This document shows positions 52,080 through 64,000 of a DNA stretch of 64,000 bases, piece by piece. Origin of the DNA: Epiperipatus broadwayi (taxonomy: Eukaryota; Onychophora; Udeonychophora; Euonychophora; Peripatidae); assembly GCA_028023455.1 (NCBI GenBank), contig JAQFVV010000286.1:64001-128000 (forward strand), given 5' to 3'. Under the pieces are notes generated by a model, which did no database searches, had not been told where the DNA came from, and was given only the letters and a program-made list of their open reading frames with translations. Positions within the stretch are counted from its first letter, which is position 1; every line of letters starts with the position of its first letter. The translations under genes were made by a program, and so were the position numbers.

Positions 52080-52262
52080 GTTAAATAAATTTTAAAACTT
52101 CTCAACTAATAGAATTTAAATATGAGGAGAAAGAAAATGATAAAAACGATTTTAAATCTCACATGCATTCTTATGATTTGAGAAAGAGGACACTCTGAGG
52201 AAGATACTTGATATTGTACTGAATCATCAGCATTTAGCTTTTTCACTATATGGAATAACCTA
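52080..52262 (+). pseudogene. Penelope-like element C-terminal tail (PLE-C)
   Basis: Translates to a sequence closely related to the end of the frame at 61696-62040: KTSQLIEFKYEEKENDKN, then SHMHSYDLRKRTL and stop, followed by the same 3' sequence (GAGGAAG-TACTTGATATTG). It is severely 5'-truncated and encodes only the region after the GIY-YIG domain. It carries a degenerate version of the ribozyme at 62031. Confidence 0.8.
52189..52234 (+). ncRNA. Degenerate hammerhead ribozyme
   Basis: Same position relative to the PLE stop codon as the ribozyme at 62031-62076. CTGAGGA is intact, but GAAACGTC has become GAATCATC and stem I is damaged (GACACT facing AGCATT). Not expected to cleave. Confidence 0.55.
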
Positions 52263-52378
52263 CAAGTAGTAATAATGAATTTTACTTGAAAAGGTCTATT
52301 TGTTAATAGATGACATCATGGTTGTGAAAGAATTTTACTAAATTTTTATTGTTTTGGTTAGTATTGTAGAGTTATATT

Positions 52379-53972
52379 AATTTTTATTTTACATATAATT
52401 GCTAATATAGCATTAGGCAGTATTTAATTTTAATATAGATATCATAACAGGTCTGTTATATGGCACACAATAATATAGGGTGTACAAATATATATTAAGT
52501 TTAAAGGAAAAGTAAAAAGAAGCACAGACAAAAATTTTCTAGATATTTTTCTACATTCACTGGGAATAATAATAAGTAAAGAGTTAAATAATTCTGAATT
52601 TAGAACAGAATTTTATTATGAAATAAATATTTTTTAAAAAGGTTTAATAAATATTTATTAGTCTGATTTTGAAATTTAAAAACAAGCAAAATGTATTTTT
52701 GAAATCCTTTAATTAAAACTTGTCTAAAATATCTATAGTTTATTATTAATGCTTGTTTACATTTTTGTTATTTACTTTTAAAAAATATTTGATAAGATTT
52801 CCAAATATAACTTTATAATTAAAAGTGCTTTTGGAAGGATTAATATTGTTTCCAATCAAGAGAGATAAGAAAAAAACAGATTTTAAATGTGTTGTTATTA
52901 ATCCAAAACAATTCTATAAAAATGCTGATAAAAAATATCAGTTCAGTTTGACTTGTAACTTTTGTAGGAGCTAGCCAGAAAAGTCTGGTTTTAATATTTT
53001 AAGCAGGTGACCAAACTGGCTAACTGCAATATTTGAATATTAAATTTTTTTAAGTTAGTTCTTGTCTTAATATTTTTGATGAAGTAGTTGGCTCATAGCT
53101 AGGTGCAAAATTGGCTAAAATAGTTTGTGAAGAGTTAGCTGTAGTTTGTTGGTAACTATAGCAGAGAGTGGCTATAGTAAAGATAACTGCAGAGATTTCT
53201 GGAAGAATTAGACAGATTTACCATGAAGATATAGCTAGAGTCAAGAAAAAAGGAGAAGCTGCTCTATAGTTCACTGTTAGAGTTGAGTCACATAAGTTCA
53301 GGGTCAACTGATGAGTCTAGCTTGCTTAAATATGTTCTAGGAAGACAGATGCTTGTCTGAAACAATTCTAAACAGAATGAAGCTCATGGTATTCCAACAA
53401 ATCACCTGATTTGTACCTCTTCCTGATACTGACAATTGTTTGGACAATACTTTTCTGATCATGATGACAAACAATCCCAAAAATCAAATTTACTAAGGAA
53501 AAACTTGAAGAATCAGTATATGTGTGCTGCCATTTATCTATATGCAGAGAAAACAGAAAAATACATGTACAAAAGTAAATTGTTTTAAAGTTTCTAATAT
53601 TTAAATTAAATATGTCATGATTAGTTAATGGTAACCTATACTAACATTATATATTAAAATAACATTCTTAAAGTGAGATATATAATCTATAATGATTGTT
53701 TTAAATCATTTATTGAAAAAACAAAAAGTCATTTTGAAATTTATATTTTTAATTGTATAAAACTATGTTATTTTCATTTATTAAAAAAGATAGAGAGAGA
53801 CATTTTGAAATTGCCTGGATTTAAAATTAAAAAAAGTAGAGAATATATGATTCTATAATTTAAATTTAAAAACTTTGAAAATTAATAGAACATATATGTA
53901 AAATTTAATCAGTTTTTGTCATTATTAAATATCAATTGAAATATATTAATTATATATTATAAATAATATGTC

Positions 53973-53978
<6 letters not shown>
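52379..53978. other. Noncoding, with a GC-richer unclassified segment
   Basis: 52960-53560 is less AT-rich and purine-rich on the plus strand with repeated GGCTA-type words, but no domain is recognisable. It may be an old repeat. Confidence 0.4.

Positions 53979-54006
<28 letters not shown>
53979..54006. repeat. (TA)n microsatellite
   Basis: About 14 TA units. Confidence 0.93.
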
Positions 54007-54010
<4 letters not shown>

Positions 54011-57000
54011 GCACCATGTAATAACTTTAATTTTGTATTAATCACATATATGTGTTATGGAAACCTATTAAAAAGTATAGTAAATCAATGTAATAACTTG
54101 AAATTTGTATATTAATCTTTTAAATAACAATGTGATAACTTTTACTATTGTGTATATTAATCAAAATCAGAAGGCTTAATTTCATGTATAGCCATATAGA
54201 TCTTAATTTCAATTTTTTGTTATTGTTGTTAATAAATTTATATTCAGTTGTTAAAAATTATTTAAGTGGTTCTAAATATTTTTTAGAATATCTGTTGCCA
54301 TCATCTTTTGGTCATATACAGTAATAGAGCTCATGTTTTTCTCAACTAGATTCAACCACAGACTGAATATATAAATGGAAATGTATTGAGGGGTTTAGAA
54401 GCATCCAGTGATAATCAATCATCATCATTCTGGTTAATGCATAAGATTATATTCTTTAAAGCTCCTGCATTATATTTTAGTTTAGTTTAGGTTTATTAGA
54501 AATTAAGTTTATAGTTTGCCAGTACAAGTAGCCAGAGTATCGATGATGATCAGCATGTTTTAATGTCCCAGCATTATTGTTTTTTCTGATTTTTTATTAT
54601 TATATATTCTGATGGATGCACGCTTAGTTTGTGCCTCCACATTAATGATTAAATAATTTCCCAACCTGAAAAGGTCTACAAAAGACACATTTACAATCCA
54701 GTCACCAGATTGACTGTTGGTTTATATCTGATTCATAGACCATTCACAAAATAGCCATTATTGATTGTCAAATTAATCGATAGCTATTATTAACCAAAAA
54801 GTAAGATAAAGAAACAAAATATCTTAAAACATCATTCTGCATTTGACAATCTAGATAAGTAGTGGCTTTTTTTTTCACTGTTATTCTGTAGGCACTTTTT
54901 GGATATATGTTGTCTTTGCAATTCAATATTTAAAGACTACTTTATTTTTTACATATGTACACACTTACTACTCATATCGTCTTTCGGTTTGAAGATTAAG
55001 TAGAAAACAATAAAAAAATTGTTTATAACAACTATTTTCAATTGATTTCAAACATACATCGAATTTATATTAAAACAAGAAAAACGAGTCTTTGTAACAA
55101 TATTTTTAGCAAATAATGATTTCAATGTCTATAAATATCTGATTATATAATTATGTCAAATGGTTTTATAATAAATGCAGATCTTTTTACTTTATATATT
55201 TTGTTTTGTGTATGTGTGTTTTTTCCAATTTTTAGTATAAACCAATTAAAATATTTTAGTTAATATTTTATGACAAACTTGCAGACCAAACTAAAATTTC
55301 TATTTTACTAGCCAAATTTATTAAATAATAACTGCAACATGTTATATTAGTAGTTACAAAACTTTTGAATATTACGGAAAATTGTATATAAATATATGGA
55401 ATTTCGAGTGCTTTTATATAATATCATTTACTTTATATTTATTAATAAAGTACAACATATAATTTAATTATCTTTTATTGTAATTCGAGTTTCTTTCTTA
55501 AAAATAATAATTAATTAAATAAGTAAAAAAAAACAACCTTACTACTTATGATAAAAGCTTTTTTTTTCTTTTACCCAAACTTAGTTTTCTTAATTTATGA
55601 AGAACGTTTTGTTTATAAAATTTCAAATGAATGTACTAATTTTTTCTATTTTTTTTTTTTTTTTTACTTAGGAAAATAAGTTATTATTATTCTTTTTTAA
55701 AAAATAAAAATTACGTTTTAGTATTTGATTATTTTAGAAAACATTTATTTAAAAATATCTATTAGTTTTCGCAGAATCTATAAATAAATAAAAATTGCTT
55801 TACTTATTAATTTTCATATATACATAAATTTTTTTTTTCAACAAAAATCGAAAAACCATGAAATATTCCTAAGGTTTTAAAGTTTAAAATATTTTTCTCC
55901 TGAATAAAACTTTTGTAATAATATTTTAGAATTAGAATGAAATTACATTGTCAAATAGATCATAATTCATCAAAATATACATCTACTTTTATGCGAAAAA
56001 ACAAATACAAGTTTCTCGTCTTTGAAATCATAATTTTAGTGCTAGTAATTGAATGATACTTTTTTTTTAAATTCTAAAATATAACAAATTATTTATGATA
56101 TAAAAAACTATATAAAAACAGGCTGAAAATAATAAGGGTAGATATAAAAAATGAATAGATTTATATACAAATTGCCATTACTAATGTTCAAAAAAAATAT
56201 TAAATGTAATAGATGCCATTTCAAGTGAATAACAAAAGATATAAAACATCAAATGGTGACTATTATAATACTCATTGAAGAATCTAGACAACAAAAACCA
56301 TGACCAAGTGACAATCTTTTATTATGGTAATGAAGAACAGTGAAATATTTTATTAATATGAAGTATCAGTCTGAGCCATTGATATACAATCAGGAGCATC
56401 AAGATGTTTATGAATTCATTTGCAGAGTTTAGAAAGACTTTTTTACTTTCAGTAAACTGCTTTTTATTAAATTAATAAGCAAATATTTTATGGCAAAACA
56501 TCAATACAATCAGCTTATTTATAAATAAAGTTTCAAAATGTCTTTGCATTTTCAAAATTGATAAAAGTTTATTAATTATTAAATATTTAATGATAAAAAT
56601 AAATAAATTAAAGGATAATTTTTTAAAAAAATGTATTTAATTAAAGTCAATTTATAGATATTTGTAACAAAACAAAAAACATATGTGATGACATTTAACA
56701 TTCTTATAATAATAATGCCAGTGTGATAAATAATAAAAGAAAATTATATACTATGTAATATTCTTATAATAAGTTCACAAATTTTATTTCCTTTAGACAA
56801 CATATCCTCTGCATGAAATATTATATAATGGATTTTAAAACTTATTTTAAAAGATATATCACTCACTGTAATCTCAATTAATCAATTAATAAATTAATTT
56901 CAATATACATTAATTTTGTATTAAAGTGTATTAATATTTAATTTTTAAAAGATATATTTATTTTTGACAAAATAAGTGTATGCCTTAAAATTATTAACTA

Positions 57001-59868
57001 AAATGCATTCAGAAAATTAAATAAAATATTTATGTAATAAAAAATTAAACTGAGAATAAAACTTGAATGACAAATCCTTCGAAGGCCATTTTTTGACTGA
57101 GTGTAATTATGAGTCATTGGTTTTAAAAACAGTAATTGAAAATATATAATGATAAAACTTGCAAAATAATTGGATACTGGAATTATGTATTAATGTATAG
57201 GATTTTCAAAAACTGGTTATGGCAAACAGAATTGTAAAAGGACAACTGGAAATAAATAAGAAAAAAGTGATTTTATGATATAAATTTTAAAACTGAAATT
57301 TGTTTCTAAAATGTTATTAACAGAGTCAAAGCTAAATTATTCTGCAAATAATAACACAAAAAAAATGTTTAATGAGTTTTAAGAATTGAATCAGTTAAAT
57401 GACAAAATGAAAAATAAAAACACTAAAGAATAAATCAAAACTTACTGAACAGTAACAAATTATAAAGAAAAAGTAATCTTTTACATGCAATAAAAAGACA
57501 CTTGTAATAAAATAGACAAAAATATGTAGAGTCTCTATAAAATTAAATTAAATGGTTTATCACTCAGCAAATTATGTAATATTCAAATAGAATTTTGATC
57601 TGTGAATCTTTAACTTCAATCTAACATTATTTTAACTTGTACATAAAAAAATAGATACCATAAATAAAATTGATAAAGAATAACTTAAGAAGAAATGAAA
57701 CTGATAATAAATTCAGAAATTATAAACATCCAATGTACAAACAAAAATGGACATTTGACCATTTTGAAAAGCCTTTCAGAATGAGAAAATAATGAAAAGG
57801 TATATAATATATTTTATCATATAAAATCATTATTAATAACAAAAATAATTTCTGCAAATATATCTGAAATTTTTTTAAATGTTGTATATTACTTATTAAA
57901 ACAATAGTGAAAGTAATTAAAATTGTAATCATTAATAATGCCAATAATTTTTTTTATTTTTTTTTCCTTTTTGTAAATATACAAAGCAATATTTTTATTC
58001 TTAATAATAACTTATTTCTTCTTTCTTATTTGAAGTAAAAATAATAATAAGTTTAGATAGTTAATGGTTATTGTAAATGATGCATAACATTTACAAAGTT
58101 TTATTAAAACTTTACAAAGAATGTTTTTTTTTTTCCTTTTATTTTGTAGTTTTAGAATTTTAAAAAAAAATCATTCTTTTTCTAAACGTCAATATAACGT
58201 ATAAAAAGTTTGTTAATAGTTTTACATATTGTGATAGAAGAGAAATAAATCTTTGCTAAAGTATAAGAATTAAATTCCATTTTTAAAAATTTAAATCAAC
58301 TGTAGAAATTCACAATAAGAATCTAGGTAAAATGTATTAACATTTATCATTTGAAGTCAAATGAGAAAAAGCTGTGTTAAGAAGATTACAATAATTTGAT
58401 CTCTTAGAGATCAGGTCGACAGCGAACTGAAAATTGCTTTCTAATTGTATTCAGAATATTGATCTAAAACTGTCAAGAAAATAAAAAAAAGCTAATTAAA
58501 AATACTAATAAAAGATGTTAGTGGAAAGATTTAACTTTGAGATTTTATTAAATCAAGATAAAGAATATTACAACTGTTAGCAAAGAAGATTTAAAATGTA
58601 GTTATTACATAAGAAAAACATGTTTCTACATTTTTTAATAAAGTATGTTTTAAATAATAGTATACAAACTATAGATATATACTTTATATTTATTAAACAT
58701 GATTTATATATATATTTCCATTTTTGTCTCTATTAATTATCTGTTTTAGTACACAATTTACTTTTATTGCAAAATCTGTCATAATGGAGGAAAAAACTAT
58801 ACGTAAATTGTCGAAACCTAATAAAGGAGATATACTTATTTTAATCATAACCAAAACAATAATAAAGAACATTATAGCATTTTTTTCATAAATAAATAAT
58901 TTTGAATAATTTATATTGCGTTTACAAAAACACGCATATGGATTATAATCAATTGCAGCTACTTGGAAATGGATATGAGCATTCTAATTTGGTCTTCTAA
59001 TAGTTTATCTTATATCTTGTGTTAATGCTTTTTAATTTTAACCGAGAACATTAGACAAATTGTAACACTTGCCTAATTATAATTTTCCATTTTATTTTGA
59101 CTTTATACATATTCTTCCAATAAAAATAATCAATACCTCACTGGTACCATATAAAATTTTTAGGAAATATTTTTTATGATATTATTTTCTAATATCATTG
59201 CAATTAAGGTATGGCTTTATAATGGTATATTTAATATATACTGATTTGTCTTGGTTTTGCCATCTCATTTTTGGATCATTATAGAGTATTCTTAATTGTT
59301 TCTTAATTGGCATCACAGTAAAAATATTCATCATCTCATTCTATTCAAAAATTTTGGGGTTGAACTAAAACAGAAAAAATTAAGTAAAAATTCTCTCATT
59401 TCTATACAAAAAAATTGAACTAAATAATGACACTATTTACAACTAAATTAGTTGTGATGATTACATAACTACAGTGAAAAATATTATATTTTAATTTGTT
59501 AAATGCTACAGCAACACATTGAAATGTATGTTGCATTTTTTTATTTAAGACTATGATTCTAGCTGAACAACTGAGATTGATTTACATTCTCAAGTTTACA
59601 GTCATCTAAACTAAAGATCATTGAATATTCCTAATCTATCACTCACTAATAAACCATCTTAATGCTTTAAATAATTAATAAAATAAACATATTATTGATT
59701 GCACTCTCATCATTAAGAATTTTATGAAAATTATATTTTTGATTGAAACAGTAACATAATCATCAGCATCTTATAAATGTAGAAGATAAAGATATAAACT
59801 TTTGTGTTTGCTATGGTTCACATTAAAATTGCAATTTTAAACCGTTATTACATCTTGATGCCTGGGAG
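54007..59868. other. AT-rich noncoding stretch
   Basis: Almost 6 kb without a recognisable gene or structured repeat. T- and A-homopolymer runs are frequent (for example near 55650 and 57948). A slightly GC-richer patch at 54380-54730 could be an old repeat. Confidence 0.5.
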
Positions 59869-60094
59869 TCTTCTATAAACTGCTTTCCTGAAGGTTTGTG
59901 ATGATGGTATTTTTACTTGTATTTATTTATATATTAGACTATTCTCATCATCTAGTACTGAGTATTGAATGTCTCTAGAAAAATATAACTTTATTTAAAT
60001 TTTCAAAATACATTCAATTTTAAGTAATAGCACATGGATTAGTATATGCACAATGTTTTGAGAGATTATTATTCTCCTCTCTTCTTCAAGTGTT

Positions 60095-60195
60095 ACTGGC
60101 CTGACCAGTGACAGTACTCAATTAGGAATTGAAACTTGACCCTTTGATTTTTGAATATTGAATTTTAAGGTAACACTCTAACCAACTGAGCTTTT
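60095..60195 (-). repeat. tRNA-derived SINE-like head (left arm)
   Basis: On the minus strand GCTCAGTTGGTTAGAGTGTT is a convincing pol III A-box/D-arm-like sequence. The B-box counterpart (AGTTTCAATTCC) is degraded. Confidence 0.6.
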
Positions 60196-60280
60196 GGCAG
60201 AATGGCTCATAATGGTTAGAGGATTACCTTAAAATTCAATATTCAAGAATCTAAGAGTCAAGGTTCAATTCCCATGCTAT
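60196..60280 (+). repeat. tRNA-derived SINE-like head (right arm)
   Basis: GGCTCATAATGGTTAGAGG (60204-60222) resembles the tRNA D-arm/A box, and GGTTCAATTCC (60262-60272) is a perfect B-box match at plausible spacing. It does not fold as a real tRNA, so it is a SINE promoter relic. Confidence 0.65.
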
Positions 60281-60491
60281 ACTGTCACTGTTTAGGCCAG
60301 CAACACTTGAAGAAGAGAAGAGATAATACCTCTCAAAACATTATTTATATATTAGCCTGTGTGTTGCCACTAACAGTTGAATGTAATTTGAAAATTTAAA
60401 TAACATTAAATTTTTCTAAAGACATTCAATACTCTATACTAGATGGTGGAAATAGTATAATATATAAATGCAATCTTCTATAAACTGCTTT

Positions 60492-61239
60492 AAAAAATCA
60501 TTTTTGTAAAAATAAAAATCAAAATTAAAACTGAAACACTTTTATGAAAACAGTTTTCTATTTGAATGCTTCAAAAGCTTTAAGCAACAGTAAAAAAATT
60601 TATCTATTTCATCACATAAAAACTGTATAAATAATCTTTAATTAACTATCATCAAAATTCATTCAATAATGTAAATATTTTGATTAACTGATACAAATGC
60701 TTTAATCATATGGATTTGCATATTTATTTATTAATTTTTATGCATTTGGTTTTCAATAAAAAACATATCCATAATACTTGTCAAATATCTAATGTTACAA
60801 TAGTTTCTGATAATTATTAACCTATTCAACAAAATTCAGGAACTGTTTTTGCTGTTGTGGATAACAATTTTATTTCACAATAATTATTGAAGTCAAGCTT
60901 TTATCCTTCATAGTTTATATATATATTTTTTAAAAATCAATAATTTTGAAGCTGATATGTCATTACCATATTATTTGCTATATGTTTGGTGCACTGATAG
61001 AGTAGTAAAATCTCAAGATCTGTAAATTATAGCTTTGTAAATTTTGTTTTTGGTGCTCAAAGTTTTTATGACCTGCCAAGCAATTAACTTTTAATTATTT
61101 ATTTATTATGAAAAATACTTATCTAAACATTTTATTAGAAAAATAATCATTTCATTTTTAAGATTACAAAATGCAATTATCTAGATTAATTTGCATCATG
61201 ATTTCTGATGGATATACTTTTCTATTAATAAAAAATCAT
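60492..61239. other. AT-rich noncoding stretch
   Basis: Nothing recognisable was seen. Confidence 0.5.
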
Positions 61240-61264
61240 TATATATATATATATATATATATAT
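61240..61264. repeat. (AT)n microsatellite
   Basis: About 12 AT units, outside the left arm of the PLE palindrome. Confidence 0.95.
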
Positions 61265-61343
61265 TAATTCTAATATTTTCACGGATAAAAGATGTCATAT
61301 TATTATTACTATTTGTGGGATATTTCGTGTAGTGAAAAAGCTA

Positions 61344-61389
61344 AATGCTGGTGTTTCAGTACAATATCAAGTACCTTCCTCAGAGCATC
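61344..61389 (-). ncRNA. Hammerhead ribozyme, cleavage site lost
   Basis: Minus-strand partner of 62031-62076. CTGAGGA, stem I and stem II are intact, but GAAACGTC has become GAAACACC. The U before the cleavage nucleotide is C, and the A-U pair of stem III is lost. Predicted inactive. Confidence 0.7.
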
Positions 61390-61694
61390 CTCTTTCTCAA
61401 ATCATAAGAATGCACATGAGATTTAAAACCGTTTTTATCGTTTTCTTTCTCCTCATATTTAAATTCTATTGGTTGAGAAGTTTTAAAATTTATTTTCTCT
61501 TCCAATAGCTTCTTCCCAATGTTGTTAATCTTCTTTAATTCACATCTTTCATTTATGCTCTTGGGCCTTTTAAAAATCTCTATAGCTTCTCTTAGCAATC
61601 TCTGGTCATATTGTTCAATTTTTGCTAAAATATTTGTTTTTTCAAAATTGATATCATGATTTGTTAATTTTATATGAGAATAAATAGCTGATGA
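61380..61694 (-). pseudogene. PLE C-terminal fragment, left arm
   Basis: Open minus-strand frame containing SAIYSHIKLTNHDINFEKTN, then KIEQYDQRLLREAIEIFKRP, SINERCELKKINNI and a charged tail ending DLRKRML. This matches the region downstream of the GIY-YIG nuclease core in PLEs (S-A---H----H-I---ILA-----R---EAI-I-------N). The catalytic GIY and YIG segments are absent. The extra N-terminal residues MREKSN come from the palindrome spacer. The frame is intact but truncated, so it is not a functional enzyme. Confidence 0.8.
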
Positions 61695-61727
61695 ATTGGA
61701 TTTTTCTCTCACTGCCAGAATGTGTTC

Positions 61728-62040
61728 ATCAGCTATTTATTCTCATATAAAATTAACAAATCATGATATCAATTTTGAAAAAACAAATATTTTAGCAAAA
61801 ATTGAACAATATGACCAGAGATTGATAAGAGAAGCTATAGAGATTTTTAAAAGGCCCAGGAGCATAAATGAAAGGTGTGAATTAAAGAAGATTAACAACA
61901 TTTGGAAGAAGCTATTGGAAGAGAAAATAAATTTTAAAACTTCTCAACCAATAGAATTTAAATATGAGGAGAAAGAAAATGATAAAAACGGTTTTAAATC
62001 TCATGTGCATTATTATGATTTGAGAAAGAGGATGCTCTGA
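61728..62040 (+). pseudogene. PLE C-terminal fragment, right arm
   Basis: Plus-strand mirror of the left arm, differing at a few residues (LIREAI, KRPRSI, NNIWKKLL, HYYDLR). NNIWKKLL keeps the Trp typical of this position, which the left copy has changed to Gly, so this arm is the better preserved. The stop TGA at 62038-62040 lies inside the hammerhead CTGAGGA box. The first residues of the longer frame from 61696 derive from the spacer. It is 5'-truncated, without the GIY-YIG core. Confidence 0.8.
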
Positions 62041-62076
62041 GGAAGGTACTTGATATTGTACTGAAACGTCAGCATT
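62031..62076 (+). ncRNA. Minimal type I hammerhead ribozyme of a PLE
   Basis: Stem I is GATGCT (62031-62036) with AGCATT (62071-62076), 6 bp including one G-U. Box 1 is CTGAGGA (62037-62043), fitting CUGANGA. Stem II is A-G-GTAC / GTAC-T with one bulged G and an 8-nt loop. Box 2 is GAA (62063-62065). Stem III is the 2-bp AC/GT, and the cleavage triplet GTC ends at 62070. PLE hammerheads are known to have such very short stem III and are thought to act as dimers. Every core residue is present. Presumed to process PLE transcripts. Confidence 0.8.
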
Positions 62077-62121
62077 TAGCTTTTTCACTACATGGAATAT
62101 CCGTAAATAGTATAATAATAT

Positions 62122-64000
<1,879 letters not shown>

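Larger units (their letters stand above)
51588..52378. mobile_element. Foldback enclosing a PLE 3' tail
   Basis: The outer arms 51588-51690 and 52268-52378 are complementary (AACAAATAGTCCTTTTCAAG against CTTGAAAAGGTCTATTTGTT). Inside are a near-perfect hairpin (51723-51806, CTTTCCATCATTCACTTCA and complement), an 82-bp TA tract (51812-51893) and a plus-strand PLE tail (52080-52262). Confidence 0.8.
59887..60473. mobile_element. Inverted dimer of a tRNA-SINE-like repeat, 18-bp duplication
   Basis: The 18-bp TCTTCTATAAACTGCTTT flanks it at 59869-59886 and 60474-60491. The two halves are reverse complements meeting near 60190-60200, each carrying a tRNA-like head toward the centre and the GGACTATT/CATCATCTA-type tail toward the outside. 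It starts CCTGAAGG like the relatives at 22019 and 43698. It has no protein and is presumed to move in trans. Confidence 0.85.

Noticed and set aside
53308-53350. CTGATGAG with downstream CTAG...GAAGAC as a possible hammerhead
   Set aside because: Stem II does not abut the boxes, GAAA is absent and stem I is not formed.

Overview
This window looks like a very AT-rich, repeat-saturated animal nuclear genome. Long (TA)n tracts, degenerate Penelope-like elements (PLEs), RTE-like LINE remnants and tRNA-derived SINE-like pieces suggest a large cephalopod-type (octopus-like) mollusc genome, but that assignment is an inference from repeat style and no host gene was found to confirm it. I see no convincing host protein-coding exon, rRNA, canonical tRNA or CRISPR array. 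Nearly all long open frames are read-through of microsatellites or short chance frames.

Layout. 1-5.9 kb: AT-rich noncoding DNA with (TC)n and (TA)n tracts. 5.9-7.1 kb: two foldback sequences. 7.5-19.4 kb: the dominant structure, a nested composite bounded by a 13-bp direct repeat. Its outer shell is an inverted pair of ~450-bp arms. Inside sits a ~10.07-kb array (7975-18046) made of three direct and one inverted copy of a ~1.95-kb GC-richer unit, alternating with ~911-bp long-arm hairpins, plus a separate ~815-bp AT-rich hairpin. 22.0-22.8 kb: two adjacent foldback insertions, each with its own target-site duplication. 23.0-23.8 kb: a decayed RTE-like reverse transcriptase on the minus strand. 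25.7-26.1, 31.7 and 35.4-35.8 kb: further foldbacks. 37.4-37.9 kb: remnant of a LINE ORF1 zinc knuckle. 41.1-42.4 kb: diverged direct and inverted repeats with a ~85-bp minisatellite. 42.4-45.8 kb: a PLE pseudogene interrupted by an inverted-repeat retroposon that carries part of a second, oppositely oriented PLE. 46.3 kb: a 258-bp (AAT)n tract. 47.8-49.2 kb: a ~430-bp repeat in two direct and one inverted copies. 51.6-52.4 kb: foldback enclosing a PLE 3' tail. 59.9-60.5 kb: an inverted dimer of tRNA-SINE-like sequence with an 18-bp duplication. 61.3-62.1 kb: a head-to-head palindrome of PLE C-terminal coding sequence whose right arm ends in a complete-looking minimal hammerhead ribozyme.

How the parts may work together (inference). 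PLEs encode a reverse transcriptase plus GIY-YIG endonuclease and are known to carry small type I hammerhead ribozymes. Several unrelated-looking foldbacks here have variable-length (9-18 bp) target duplications, as expected of target-primed insertion and not of TIR DNA transposons. Some also hold CUGANGA...GAAA ribozyme-like cores. The window may therefore document a population of PLE-associated, retroposed inverted dimers that act as insertion sites for one another.
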